Shown here: positions 48,059 through 60,109 of the stretch, piece by piece
Layout of the letters: each line of letters opens with the position of its first letter
Numbering within the stretch: position 1 is the first letter of the stretch
Source: Symbiodinium kawagutii
Taxonomy: Eukaryota; Sar; Dinophyceae; Suessiales; Symbiodiniaceae
NCBI GenBank assembly: GCA_009767595.1
Contig: VSDK01018633.1
Coordinates: forward strand, 62,001-126,000
Length of the DNA: 64,000 nucleotides
Reading direction: 5' to 3'
Position numbers and translations under genes: made by a program
Notes under the pieces: generated by a model
The model's database searches: none
Seen by the model: the letters and a program-made list of their open reading frames with translations, nothing else
What the model was told of the DNA's origin: nothing

Positions 48059-49200
48059 ATTCTATTGAAAAACGATTTGTTGTGTTAGATTTCTTCTGAT
48101 GTCAGATGTGCGTTGTGTCTGATCTATTTGTTAATGTGTGTTGTGTCAGATACAGCTTTGCTGATTTGCGGTTTTCGCAAAACATCATTCTCTGTCTGGT
48201 CACACCTCAACCATCAATATGTCATCAACCATCAATAGACCACCTTTCACAATCAGCGTCCATCGTCACGACATCCCTGCATGTTCTGGCAACTTAGCAG
48301 CGACTGAAAAGGTCAAGGTGAGACAAAGTCTGCCGATGATCCGTACCAGGCTGATAACGATGCTTTGAAACTGCGTCTGATCATGGTGGTTTGTGACACA
48401 TGATATGGGTGGTTCTTCCTATCAACGCCAGGCAATAATGACATGATGGATATGCGCTACACAAAAGGGGAGGACACGGACTGTGTTGCGCTACGCAAGG
48501 GGAGATGCCACCATGGCACAGGGGTCACATGCCATCACAGCCCTAGCCGACATGCAGATATCAAACACCACGTCGTTCATGGTACATCCAACAGCTCTGT
48601 GAGGTCACCCTGACTAGCTCACACTTCCGTAGCAAGTTTAGTTTATCCCAGTTCTGTGTACATAGATTTCACTTGACCAAAAAGGCCCCCCAACCATCAT
48701 GAACCACCGATATCAATAGACCACCGTAGGGTAGATCACAGGCTCTTCAGCTGCATTGTGAACAGCTCTTGGTTAAGATTATCATAAACATCATTAAGAA
48801 ACCATGATTGTGGCTAATAGTTGTGAATAGTGACAAGTGTTGAATGATAGTTAGAGTAGTTAATCGTGATAATAGTGACAATAGTCCGATAGTGGTGAAT
48901 AGTTGCTAATGATCAACAAACCGCACCACACGTACTGACAATGATATTGACCGATCGTCAATCATTATTCAGCCGTAAAATCATCATTACTAATATGCTT
49001 GGCATTTGATTACCAAGAGTGAATACTGCCATGCCATGTATTGAAAGAAACCTGTTAACCATCAACCATGACCATCAACCACGACCATCAACCACGACCA
49101 TCAACCACGACCATCAACCATGACCATCAGTCATGACCATCAATCCTTAGTTTAATCTTGATGTCAATCATTAGAATTTGACCAAGATGTGAAACCATCA
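48059..49200. other. No gene recognised
   Basis: AT-leaning sequence with scattered GATAGT/TAGTGG words, a small GC-rich patch near 48440-48620 open in short frames only, and the start of a 12-bp repeat. Presumed intergenic or intron. Confidence 0.4.
49055..49145. repeat. 12-bp repeat (ACCATCAACCACG)
   Basis: About six copies of CGACCATCAACCA with C/T alternation at one position. Confidence 0.85.
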
Positions 49201-49203
49201 ACC

Positions 49204-49321
49204 ATATGGTGGTTTCTCAAGTCATAGAGGACTCCTAAAAATAGATGGTTTACGATCGATAAGTGCTTAATGAACCGGATGATAACTGGGGATCCCCGTA
49301 TGACTCGAGAAACCAGCATAT
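49204..49321. mobile_element. Family A element, complete
   Basis: Left arm ATATGGTGGTTTCTCAAGTC, right arm GACTCGAGAAACCAGCATAT. Confidence 0.9.
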
Positions 49322-49901
49322 CAAGCATCAATATCATCAACATTAGCTAGGATGCTCGCCAAGACACCGCAGCACACGGCGGGACACCACGAGGACACCA
49401 CAAGTGACGCGCCCAAGGGAACTACGGTGCTTCAAAGTGACCCGGAGACTCCAGTCTCTGCGAATATACAGATGTTGTCACAACTCATTCTTCATCGATG
49501 TTTGTTAGGTGTTATCATTATTGGTATGTATTTCTCAGTGGTTCATTTATTCTTTTTAGGTGGATACTTTGTAGATACATTTGTCTCCATGTAGATGGTC
49601 ATGTTCAGGTATACGTACATGAGTGTTTCAATTAAACAAACTACACAGTCAAGATATCTGTTATATTGAATAGTCTTCATGATTTAGTGTGAATGCCTTC
49701 TGAAAGTGCCATCAAAATACGTATGCGTTTGTTGCTTTTCGGCAGGGATAAATTCGCAACAACTGTTATTAAGGCATACCCTGCCCCCCGGCAGTCCAAT
49801 CAATTGGGCTGGACAACTGCAGCTGCTAAACCTGATTGAGCACTACCCTAGTGGCCGTATAGGTTTGGGAATGTACCAAGCAGTAAACCGCCTTTGACAA
49901 C

Positions 49902-50018
49902 TGGCTGTGGGTCAAAACCCCGTACCCCTGGTTCCCCGATCATTAACCATTGTTTTCCCATTACTATTGTTGGTCATTATCCTGCATGATTGGTTGGTTG
50001 ATATTGACCCATAGCCAA
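49902..50018. mobile_element. Family B element, complete
   Basis: Left end TGGCTGTGGGTCAAAACCCC, right end ATATTGACCCATAGCCA, with all internal conserved words. Confidence 0.9.
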
Positions 50019-50085
50019 CTGCTCCTTCATTTTCTACGCTTCGTGATGCTTCGTGTACATTGACCGCTTTGAGAGATTGCTCTAC

Positions 50086-50164
50086 CAGGGCTTCCCTGAT
50101 CCACAAACCAGGCAGGTGGCTGCGGGGTTCCCTTCAGCCGAAAAGGCCATCCGGACATGTAAAT
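50086..50164 (-). CDS. Candidate WD40-like exon
   Basis: 79 nt from CTACTCCAG to a GTAGAG donor; reads LHVRMAFSAEGNPAATCLVC then GSGKPW: R-M-A-F-S-A-E-G-x-x-A-A-T is blade-like. It could be an upstream exon of the WD40 gene, but the phase does not match exon 1 directly, so missing exons or another gene must be assumed. Confidence 0.4.
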
Positions 50165-50605
50165 CTGGAGTAGGCTCAGCCAATGCAGAACATTTTGGCA
50201 ACAGTTGGGGATGTGTACCCCATGTTCTCTGCCATGGGAAAATCAGCAATGATCTCGACGAAGATGATCGGCATGATGAGGATAACGATCACTATAGCTT
50301 GGTGGCGTACCTAGATCCCTTGTTAAAATCTTAGTTTTGAGTGAGTAGAGGATGTTCACCCATCTAACCAAAAAAAACAAAAAGAACAGCCTAAGTTAGT
50401 GCCCGGATTCGCCAGATAGGTTAGTTCCAATTCTGAGGGAGTGATTCATTGCAACCAGGTCGTCAACTGTTCAGCAAGATTCGAGGGCCCTCATGATGAC
50501 ACGGACCCCGGACATCACTGGAGTGGCCACAGCTGAGTTCATCTCAGTCGCCGATCGCTATCATCTATTGCTTAGCATCATGAGTCATGAGCCGTCTCTT
50601 GTACC

Positions 50606-50729
50606 CATATGGTGGTTTCTTAATAGCTCGGGGTACCCCCAAATCATTCAATATTCTGTAATCATTTATAGGAATACACTTAATAGACAAACTATTTTTG
50701 GAGTTCCTATTTTGAGGAACCAAGATATG
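50606..50729. mobile_element. Family A element
   Basis: Left arm ATATGGTGGTTTCTTAATAG, right arm CCTATTTTGAGGAACCAAGA. Confidence 0.85.
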
Positions 50730-51113
50730 AACCACTGAGACGAGGCTTCCACCAAACTAGGGTCTCAAGTAGTGGAACGGATGACATCATCCCATTGGCG
50801 AAGGTTAGACATGCTTTGTTCAAGCATTGTTGCTGGCTTGCCTTGCTGCAACCATTTCTCTTTTGTTGACACTTATAATTCATAGTTATAGTTTAAAAAT
50901 AAATTTGCAGCAGTCGGCATATCCCCTAGTCTTGTTGCTTTTCATTACCTGCTTGCCAACCATGAACTATCACGAACCATCACAAACCATCATAAACCAT
51001 CACAAACCATCATGAATCATCATTAACCATCACAAACCAGCTTATCAATGCTTCTCAATGCTTCTCAATGCCTATCAATGCTTGCCTTCAAACCCTCCCG
51101 GATCCCCTCCAAG

Positions 51114-51191
51114 AGGGTGCCCTCACCGCCCTGGCAACGGATCCTGGCGAACCGCCTCCAGAACCACGTCAGGGTCCCTCACCTGCCGGAG
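51114..51191 (+). CDS. Candidate exon island, strand unresolved (plus exon or minus DUF4116-like exon)
   Basis: Plus: acceptor CCCTCCAAG, 26 codons reading RVPSPPWQRILANRLQNHVR then VPHLPE, then a GTGAGC donor; 24 of the 27 nearby third positions are G or C. Minus: reads DPDVVLEAVRQDPLPG to a GTGAGG donor, and D-P-D-V-V-L-E-A-V-R-Q-D resembles DUF4116. Both have good donors; codon bias favours plus. Confidence 0.35.
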
Positions 51192-51239
51192 GTGAGCCGT
51201 GGCTCATGGTTAGCCTTGCGAATGGTGGGTGAACGGTGG

Positions 51240-51535
51240 TTGATTGGTGGCTTAATGGTTAAGATAGTTAATAATGGTGAATAGTTAAATAATGGTGAAC
51301 GATGGGGAATGATGGTGAATATTATTAATGGCTCAATATTAACTATCATTCACCATTAAGAATAGTTAATAATGGTGAATGATGGTCGTTGTTTGCTAGT
51401 AAGGTGCTTGTTGTTGTTGGTTGTTGGGTTCATGGTGAGGAAGAGTGGCTTAATGGTTAATTAAGAATCATGAATGATGGTGAATGATGGTGAATGATGG
51501 CGAATGATGGTGAATGATGGTGAACAATAATGGTT
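51240..51535. repeat. GAATGATGGT 10-bp repeat with an inverted segment
   Basis: Six copies of TGAATGATGG at 51470-51530. To the left, GGTGAATATTATTAATGG and its partial reverse complement (TATTAACTATCATTCACC) form an imperfect hairpin at about 51305-51360. Confidence 0.7.
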
Positions 51536-51639
51536 GTTTTCTTAGTAAGGCTTACTGATAGTCGCTTACAACATCATTGAGATTGTGAATCATGGACAAA
51601 TCATAGTGGTCAACAACAAACAACCAACAGCGCCAACAG

Positions 51640-51742
51640 CACCACCACCACCACCTCCACCAACACCACCACCACCACCTCCACCAACACCACCACCACC
51701 ACCTCCACTAACACCAACACCACCACCACCTCCACCACCACC

Positions 51743-51774
<32 letters not shown>

Positions 51775-51782
51775 CAACAACA
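51640..51782. repeat. CCA/CCACCT and CAA trinucleotide array
   Basis: A (CACCACCACCTCCAC)n unit recurs three times, then (CCA)n, then (CAA)n. The poly-Pro frame (51585-51812) is most likely not a gene. Confidence 0.9.
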
Positions 51783-52889
51783 AAGTGGTGGGATTACGTA
51801 CCAGGCAAGTAATTGTTGTGTCTGTGAAGATCCAAGAAAATCAACGGTGAACGCTGGTTGCACGCGGGTTGCCACGTCACACTCCTTGACTGATCCCACC
51901 ACTGGTCACGATTGGTCGTACTACTGACTGCGTCGCTCGCCTTTGCCAACTCCAGTGAATCACTGGTCATCATTGGCAGCGACCAGCTGAGGTCAGCTGA
52001 TGTTTGGATCCCATATTATGTTTTTAACATGTTTTTTAGATGTATCCATCAACGAGCGCATCATCTCAGTGACATGGTTCATCAACGAAAAGTGTCAGAA
52101 TACTATCACACTTCTTCACCCAATCCGTGGCTGATGCTCCTCATTGCATGCTGTGCAGAGTATCCGAACTAAGGATCGCAATGGAGAGTGATACTCTAAC
52201 TCGAACATCTGACGAAGGTGGGCGGCTGTGGCTGATGAGTAATCTTGGATCATCCCATGCAAATTTGTGAAGGTAGCCATGGTCACTAAGCCTCGTAAGT
52301 GGGAATACGTCACTTACAAGGCTAGAAACATTGTTACTACTCATCCAAGATGATTAATCACAAAGTCGGATAGAACATAATTTATATCATCTTAGAAACA
52401 AGTTGATAGAACATAACTTATGTCATGTTCTGTTAGAAACTATTGATACTTACTTGTAAGCAGTCTGACTGGGATAATCCAAGATAGGTACTGCACCGTT
52501 ACTGGCTGGCCAATGAGCTTTATCCGAGCCTCTAACCATCCTCCTCTGCAACAGCTGGTGTACTTTCCTGAAGATCATTTCCTGCAGAATTTCACTGTGA
52601 CTTCATATGTTGCGATCTCAACCTAAAACTATACTGGAGCCAGATCCTCATCTGAAAAAAATGCAACTGCTAGATATGATCCTTGGTGGATCAAACCAAT
52701 ATCATTTGTTTGCAGAAGTGAAGATCATACGCAATCCACAGTGATCCCAAGACAGGCCAATGATAGATATGACCAGTTCCTTGAATGGCGAATCCAATCT
52801 TAATTCACTTATCTGATGTCTTAATTAACTTGTAGCTGGAGGGCATTGTTTCGTATCCGAAGGTCTATCCATCATTACGAACCCCTGTT

Positions 52890-52975
52890 GCCACGAGTTG
52901 CCGCTTTCGCAGAATTTTTTTCCGCAACGCACCGCGTCTTTGCTGCGACCTGGCAGGGGAGGTAATCCGCGTCAT
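52890..52975. CDS. Candidate exon island, unresolved
   Basis: Plus reads LLPRVAAFAEFFSATHRVFA to a GTAATC donor; the minus strand is open as well. No domain recognised. Confidence 0.2.
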
Positions 52976-53159
52976 CACGTGGGGTGGTCCAGCCGTCCAG
53001 CCCCCGAACCATTGCTTTTGGTTATCCCCCTTGTCAACCACTTGGAAAAAAAACATGATTTGCAACGAATCGATATTCATAACCATATAAAAAATAGGAT
53101 TACTCATATTCATGATGGTTGAACATGGTTAAACCATCACTCAGGACACAAAATTTCTG

Positions 53160-53265
53160 GGACACGGGGACCGAGGAACCTCACGTCGTTCGAGCCACGC
53201 CTCGCGAGGCATCTATTCGCCGCCTATTGGTCGTGACCAGTTTCCAACCTGAGATCCAGGGTGGT
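53160..53265. CDS. Candidate exon island, unresolved
   Basis: Minus reads GWKLVTTNRRRIDASR after ATCTCAG, faintly WD40-like. Plus reads NFWDTGTEEPHVVRATPREA. No decision is possible. Confidence 0.2.
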
Positions 53266-53929
53266 CACCAGGGCTTGGTCCATGGGTCAAGCAATAAATC
53301 AACCAGCTGGTTAATAATGGTTATTCTTGCTTAATGGTAAATCATGGTTAATCATGGCTAGTAATCAAGGATAATCACCAACAATGTGGTGATAAACAGG
53401 ACCAATGTTGGCGAATGATGGTTGATTAATGGTTCATAACCCATGGAAGACACCGATATTGAGGATAGTCTTGGTGGTGAATGGCTACTTCATGAGAAAT
53501 TTTTATGGTTAATAGCGATGACGAGGGAAGACACTGGTTGGTAGTGGTGACCACCAGACCGAATGTGTTGGTCGACAATGGTTGATTTCTGGCACTGGTT
53601 AAAACTAAGCAAGGATAAATTCACTTGAGTTGTCAACAAAGGTGAATGGTCAGTGCTGATAATGGGTGATCATAGTGAAACGTTTTTACTGGCTACTACG
53701 GGCCATTGCTGGTTTTATGTTGGAATATTGACTCCTGACTGATCCCTGCTCATGTTGGTGAGTTGCTATGAGACTCCTCTGCCTTCCACTGTGGCCAATT
53801 CTGACGGCAAGGAATGGTATTGGCGAAAGCCAGGGCTAATGTTGGCTAATAATGGTTGACCAACGGTGCATCAGAATAATTTTTGATTCCCAATGCTGAA
53901 TGATGGTGAACAGTGATGGTTAAAAAATT

Positions 53930-55640
53930 CTGAATATGGTTGCCTCTGTGCCTGATAATCGAATAACAACGACTAATCTACAGCGTCGTTTTCTAGTTGC
54001 GGCATTGCACCTAGCGCAGGATGATGTGTCCAAAAATTTTCCCTTTGTGAGCCCTTGAAGAACATCCGCAAAAAATGAAGTAAAGTCCTTCAACTGCTCA
54101 ACGGCATTTTCTAGTTGCGGCATTGCGCCTAATGCAGGATGATGTGTCCAAAAATTTTCCCTTTCTGAGCCCTTGAAGACATACCCTGTTCCTTGAAACC
54201 CTGGCGGCACATCCACCGCCGAAGCGGAACATTTGGTCCTCGGGTGAGTTTGCGGCTCCAAGTACGAATTGGTCTCGGCACGCTGAACTGGAAGAGGATG
54301 AAGTTTGCAGCAAATCTCCCACAATGCGGAAACGGGCAGACGCAGCGCGGCCATCGAAGAGGCTAGGCAAAGGGCCCCCGACGCCGTGGCCCGTAGATCT
54401 CGGCGCAGGGCTGAGCTGACTTTGCAGTTGGTTGTGTGACCAAGTAGGTGCAGCGGCAATGCTGGGAGCAGCTCCCTTAGTCCAAACGGCCTTCTGCTGA
54501 GGTCCGCCAGGCATCCGACGGATCACAGCCGCAATGTCCCCGGTAGTGGAAAACTGAAGCAATTCTTCATCAACAGGGGCCGGATATTTCCCGGCACGGG
54601 AAAAACCACGCCCAGCCACAAAGGAGCGCAAGGACGAAGCACCCCGACAGAGAAGCACACGAGCAGCGAGAGAAGACAGAGCGGCAAAGAAACCCACCGA
54701 GCCAGCTCAGCAGCAACGAAGGCCCCAACCACCCCAAGGGGAGGAACCAAAGAGAGACAGCGTGGTCCGCAGAACCTCAGAACCGAAGCCCAAGCCATCC
54801 GGGGAGCAAGCCTAAGAGAAGCAGACCGAGCTGGAGACAAGACACGGAGACAGACTTGGCGCGCCAAAAAAGGCCCAAAATCCAAGTAGATACCACTAAG
54901 TCCGAAACAAAGTGCCCACACCAACTCCCAAGGCCCCACATTTTAGGGAAGCTAAACAAGCCCGAAACCGCTTTGAGGAGTTCTGCCCAGTGATCACTGA
55001 TAATACTCCAATCCAGAACCGGCAGCCCAACCCAGGTGTAGATTTCCCTGCAGCCAAATTCCGGGAATGCTGCGTGTTGAAGAACACGCCAGGACAGCGC
55101 GCCGTGGAGCCTCTTAGGGCGTTGAGAAACGCGTCCGGGCTCAGCACTGTCGGAGCAGAGTCGCCGGGCAGCGTGCTGAGGGACACGCCATGGCACGGTA
55201 GGGTTCGGTGAAGAGGGCCGCGTGGGGCCGGTAGCTGACTCGACCACACACAGGTCAAGACTCTCACACAAGACGTGAGTTGCCGTCTTGTTGGCGGAGT
55301 TGTGGTGAGCAGAGGCACAAGGCAGCAGCAGGCAAACCGAAGCAACCAACCGAGCAAACCAAGGTACACAGGGGAGCTTCTTCCTGCCCCCTGTTCTCTT
55401 GGTTTGGGCTTCAACCTCTTGACTCATTTCTTCAGTTTTGTCATTTCTTTTTTCATTTTCTCGTCACATTCGTTTTTCATGTTTTTCTGAATTTCCACAA
55501 AGTCAAGTCCATTCTGTGTAAAGTCCGTCTCGCAGATTTCGCACCGATTCTCACTCCAAGAGCGGCCCGCCCTCACCGTGCTGCAGACTGCAGCTGGAGG
55601 TACCGCTGTGAAGGCGTTCCATACTTCATTGTCTTTCATT
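53930..55640 (-). other. GC-rich island with long minus-strand frames and an internal tandem duplication
   Basis: About 1.7 kb lacking the ATGATGGTT background. Minus frames of 179, 199, 138, 216 and 172 codons overlap. The most protein-like segments are PVDEELLQFSTTGDIAAVIR (frame 54098-54697) and, at the right end, RCEICETDFTQNGL followed by a Lys-rich KMKKEMTKLKK (55424-55639; a Cys-x-x-Cys plus coiled-coil-like stretch). Frames shift along the island, so it may be a multi-exon gene, an old gene with indels, or an inserted element. No family recognised. Confidence 0.35.
53989..54180. repeat. 118-bp direct duplication
   Basis: TTTTCTAGTTGCGGCATTGC begins at 53989 and again at 54107. About 75 bases are nearly identical (through TTTTCCCTTT and GAGCCCTTGAAGA). 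In the minus frame this repeats the peptide KGKFLDTSSC. Confidence 0.85.
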
Positions 55641-55754
55641 TTCCCCAGGTATTACCTGGTTTATCATTGGAAAGTTGGGGACAAGTTTGATAGATTGTCT
55701 TTCTAAAAGGAACATGTTCTTCCTTTATTTCTCAATAAGAACATGTGACCAACA

Positions 55755-55870
55755 TGGCTATGGGTCAAAACCCTGCACCCCTGGATCCCCATCATTATCC
55801 ATTGTTTTCCCCATGATTGTTGGTGATTATCCCCCATAAACCTTGGTTGATCAGTATTGACCCATAGCCA
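55755..55870. mobile_element. Family B element, complete
   Basis: Left end TGGCTATGGGTCAAAACCCT, right end AGTATTGACCCATAGCCA. The 14-base termini are perfect inverted repeats. It adjoins the right edge of the GC-rich island. Confidence 0.95.
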
Positions 55871-56572
55871 CATAATCGTTATAAATACCTTACAAAACCC
55901 TATAAAAACGCCATAAAACCCTATGAAACTCCTGTAAAACCGCTGGAAAACCCCTATCCAATCGCAACCGCCATGTGAGCCCCACGGTACCGCCACGTGA
56001 CAGATCCGGTGACGCGGAGGAAGGGATGCGATAGACTTCCATTACCTCCTGGCTGCGGTAGTGAACGGCTTTTCACGACCTATTGCCTCCGTATGTTTCC
56101 ATATTTGACGGAAACTCTGGCACATCATCAATATGGATCCGCCATTATTGATGGTGATAGTAAGAAAAATGAACGGTCTGTTGTCAGCAGCCGGCTGGTA
56201 GAACTTGAACTTTTAGCAGTCATACATAGTTATACAACAACCATCATCATTCCCAAAAATGCTAAAATCCGAAGGGCCTCGCTGGGAACAGCCATGATAA
56301 TGATAGTAACCACAAGATTAATAATAACCAGAGCAAGACAAATCATACACAAAGAATACCAATAAATGATAGCTGACACTGTTGGATACCAATGCTAATG
56401 ACAATGATATCTGCTGATGAGTGTATCCCCCGCCTCGTCATACTAATCATTACCTAGCGTCAATGATGTTCAATTACAACCTTTACAACAATGGATATCT
56501 TTGTCCAAAATCTTTGTCTGAAAAAACTGCCATGAAATCAATGGCAACTTGGGAGGTACCATGGCCGACCAC

Positions 56573-56705
56573 CCATGCGAGCTGAAGCTGTGGCCGCTCT
56601 GGCCGCTCTGGCCCCCGTGGCCACTGTGGCCCTTGGCGCTCCTCGTTGACTTCCTTGGCCGTCGAGGTGTCAATGGCTGCCACCATGTCGCTGCCCACAC
56701 AGGAC
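56573..56705 (-). CDS. Candidate exon, unassigned
   Basis: 133 nt between GTGCCCAG and a GTGGTC donor; reads CVGSDMVAAIDTSTAKEVNE, then ERQGPQWPRGPERPERP. Third positions are mostly G or C and the edges are good. The second half is a Pro/Arg-rich low-complexity repeat (GPERPERPQ). No family recognised. It could be an early exon of the WD40 gene or another gene. Confidence 0.45.
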
Positions 56706-56735
56706 CTGGGCACAGCGGCCATGCGAAACAGGGCC

Positions 56736-56896
56736 TGGTGGTTTCGACGCCAGTGACTGGGGAACCCCAAGTTAGGGTGGGTTTAATCTTTTGAAATCAA
56801 TGATTCATGATTCATCTATTTTACTATAGTAAATGGTGATCTATAACTGATTAAAGAATGATTTAGGGACGCCCCTATTTCAAGAAACCACCATAT
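56736..56896. mobile_element. Family A element, enlarged
   Basis: Left arm TGGTGGTTTCGACGCCAG, right arm TTTCAAGAAACCACCATAT; 161 bp owing to a longer core with ATTCATGATTCATC. Confidence 0.65.
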
Positions 56897-56897
56897 T

Positions 56898-56930
56898 GCT
56901 ACAAGGTGGGCCCATTTCACCAGCAAAAGG
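56898..56930. mobile_element. Family E left-end fragment
   Basis: CTACAAGGTGGGCCCATTTC matches the family E terminus and begins immediately right of a family A element. Confidence 0.4.
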
Positions 56931-57072
56931 CCGTTGGTTTATGAATGGGGTAACTACGAGCAGAGGTGGTATAAGTTGGTTTCACTTGCTTTACAACTAG
57001 TGTAACTAGCAGCCTAGTGCTAGATTTTTCCCCTACACTGGTGGTGCTGGCGATGAACAAACCAGTGAGCAG

Positions 57073-57143
57073 GGCAGGCTCATCGCATCATGCTGGCCGA
57101 TGGATGGATCACTGCTGAACGAGGACTACCAGCAGCTGCTAAG
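57073..57143 (+). CDS. Candidate plus-strand exon
   Basis: 71 nt between GTGAGCAG and a GTGAAC donor; reads GRLIASCWPMDGSLLNEDYQ then QLL. The minus strand has stops here, so the strand is better supported than for most islands. No family recognised. Confidence 0.4.
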
Positions 57144-57399
57144 GTGAACAAACCCTGCGCGTTCACGCGGGGGCTCATGGGCTTGATGCTAGGCCTGCGG
57201 ATAACCATGGCTACCATCTGAGTCCTCCTGTGGGAAAATCCCATCATTTCAGCTGGTAGGTTTGCCTACGAACAGTTGGCATTGTTCATTGGCAGCGACA
57301 TCAAAAGATGCCTTCGTCGATGTCAACATTCGATGTCCATGGTAGCACTCCCAGCATCAGCAGCGCTAGAGTCACACCCCAACATCGCAGCCCACCGGT

Positions 57400-57600
57400 G
57401 ATAAACAAGGCGTTGATGAAGCCATGCTTTTCGACCGGTGAAAGAATCACCGCAGTTTGGACGTGGGTTGCATCGTTTGTATGATAACGAACTGACGACA
57501 GGCCCTACATCGCAATGCTTTCGAAACGACATCGCCCTTAGAAGGGGAAAAAACACTGACCCGGCGGAGTTGGAACTGTCCACGGGTGATGGCCAGGGCG
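57400..57600. CDS. Candidate exon island, unresolved
   Basis: Minus reads DVGPVVSSLSYKRCNPRPNC and stays open through the island. Splice edges were not resolved and no domain is seen. Confidence 0.2.
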
Positions 57601-57618
57601 GCTTTAGATGATTGATGA

Positions 57619-57733
57619 TGTGGGAAGTTCTTAAAACGGGGATCCGCAAAGTTATGGTTGGTTTATGTGTCTTAAATGGCTCATAGTCGATGATAAGTGG
57701 GGGTACCCCGAGCTTTTGAGAAACCACCATATG
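57619..57733. mobile_element. Family A element
   Basis: Left arm TGTGGGAAGTTCTTAAAACG, right arm CTTTTGAGAAACCACCATAT. Confidence 0.8.
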
Positions 57734-58447
57734 GAGAAGGTCGATTTGAGATGATTATTCTGGATGACTATTGATGATTAGCTATGCTTCGTGTTTGTTA
57801 TTGAAGAGGGCTATTGACAGTCATGGCAGCAAAAAATGGCTAATTCATGCAGAAAATCACCCCACGTTCAGAGATATGCCGCAAAGTTGGTGGTTTTCCG
57901 AAATGGCTCTGGGTCCCCCTCACACACAAGCTGTTCACATCCCTTGAATGTTCATCTCCATTTTTGGATGCTTAATATTCACTCAAATGATCATATTTCG
58001 ATGGCTGTTGGTGCATGTCCCCAAGTCAGGTACCCGACTCAGCCGGGCTCCGGACAGGCTCATGTGGATAAAGTCTTCGGTTTTTTCGAGTTCCCTGAGG
58101 GATCATCAGATTCTTTGTGCAGCTGGATGTGGCCAGGGCTTAGTCTCTGTATGGCCATGGTAAATTAGCCTATCATGGTTGATAATTGTTGATAACATTG
58201 AATAATGATGGTAATAACTGGGACAGAATCATAGTGAGTGGGCCTGCAGGGTGGGCCGTACTACGGTGAATGTCATCAGTTGCGCAGTGGGGGTACGCAT
58301 CCGAGTAGTGGCCGTGGCTGTTCAAAACACCAGGATGAGCTGCCGCTGACAGAACTCGGCCCATCCATCTCTCTTCTACCAAGACTTGGATGAACCATGA
58401 AGAATCGTTGCGAGTGTAGGGCTAAATCACCAGCGTGCCAGTAACCC

Positions 58448-58495
58448 ACGGCTATTGGCTCATCTATTGGCTCCATCTATTGGCTCATCTATAAG
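58448..58495. repeat. Short repeat CTATTGGCTC
   Basis: Three to four copies of TATTGGCTCATC. Confidence 0.7.
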
Positions 58496-59037
58496 TGTTT
58501 GATCCCTGGTAGCTCGTTGGAGGTGCGGTATACAACAAAGTCTACCAACAATGGTTCCCCAGTGCCTCATAACCAGAGGCCATAGCTCAGCAGGCTTTGG
58601 GTCACCCTACATCTGTTGCTACATCAGTCTACGTGGGCCCCAGCTGATGACGTTAGAGCTGTTGGATTGTGACTCAGGGGCCGGTGACCAGTTCTACATG
58701 GGGTGAACGAATCTAACAAATCTGTACAAATCGAACTGCTGGGGGCCCAACCTTGTCCCCATTCTAGGGATTTTGTAGGGCCCCGAGCCATATTGGGAAG
58801 CACCGAATTACTTGGCTCGGAACATGGGAACATGGTCAGCGCCCAAAGACACGGTTGGCTGGGTTGACATGTGTGCTGGCTGTCATGCCACGGTACGTGC
58901 TACTTGGGTAATCTGACCAGCGATCCACAACCAGCTCTACAGTCACAGCAGAATTCCAAGGAGGAGCTTTGTCCTGGTTACAACTGGTGCATGTTGAGGT
59001 GCTATCTCTCCAGGCTTCTACCAAGCATCGCTAGACA

Positions 59038-59096
59038 CCCCCAGCTGGGTCGCCCCAACTGAATCAACGCATACCTCGGCGAGCCCAGCTGGGGGC
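59038..59096. repeat. GC-rich inverted repeat (hairpin)
   Basis: CCCCCAGCTGGGTCGCC is matched by GGCGAGCCCAGCTGGGGG; stem of about 17 with a bulge and a loop of about 25. It may be a small element or a structured RNA; nothing further supports either. Confidence 0.6.
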
Positions 59097-60000
59097 ACTG
59101 GAATGAACAGCGGTACTCTTCCACTCAGAAATTGGGGACTCGCCAGTGCAGTTGCACCCCCAAGGAACGTAACAATCACCAGGGATGCCAGTGGCTCGCC
59201 AAGAGTATTTTCAACCAACAGCGGACTTCTTGTTGTCTCCCATGGGAGATCTAGATTCATAAACCCTTCGACGGTAAATCACCAGGCATTTCTGGGTAAA
59301 CTGATGGTGGCTATGGCGAAACGCACCAATCCCTGGCCATCATCAAGCATTATTGTCAGATCTCCTATGATTAATTAACAATTTCTTACTTAACCACTAT
59401 GAACCCAATCCCACTCGCTTGTTTGAGTCACCCATCAAATTCATCAAGATTTCTTTAATGATCTGATGAACACGATTTGAACCATCAACACATGATTCGC
59501 TGATTCCAACTGTGCTACAAAAGTGCAATGTTTTTAAGCCACGGTTCACCGAAACCTCGCCACAGTCGGCAACTTGCATCAACAATCAGCTGACTTTACT
59601 GTGCACCGTCTTAAGAGGCAGAAGAGAAAACAGCCGGCGATCTCTGCCGATTGCATGTGGAGTACCAGGACCTCGTCAGTTCACCCAAGTACCCTGGCGA
59701 ACAAAGTGCGAAACTCGCTTCGGAAATGCGCTGCTGGGATCAGCTCACCCATTTAGTTTATCCTAATGTTTGGTGATGGCCCATACCCGTCATTCTAGAT
59801 GCTTGCTGGCTATCATCCCCTGACCCATGGTTCTTCACTATGAACACGGGCTACCATCAACCAGTATTTAACCCCTGTTTGAATTGTTATCAACTATCAT
59901 CAACCACAATAACACTTATGGTCAACCGTTAACCCCTTACAACACCTATCATTAACCACCAGAACCGCGCATCTATCCCTGACTTTTTTCACCACCGCAG

Positions 60001-60109
60001 GGCACACCTCACAACGGCTCCCGAGGTTCCCGGCATTTGCGAAATGTTTCGCACCAGTTGCCCTCCCACTGAATTCACCCGGCGCTCGTTCAGCGCGGAG
60101 AGGCCCGCC
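60001..60109 (+). CDS. Candidate plus-strand exon
   Basis: The preceding pyrimidine-rich tract and acceptor (CTTTTTTCACCACCGCAG) and the GTGAGC donor are the best splice pair in the window. The 36 codons read AHLTTAPEVPGICEMFRTSC then PPTEFTRRSFSAERPA. The minus strand is open too (GRATGAKHFANAGNLGSRC). No family recognised. Confidence 0.45.

Noticed and set aside
51585..51812. Proline-rich frame
   Set aside because: Reading of a CCACCT repeat; no start context or domain.
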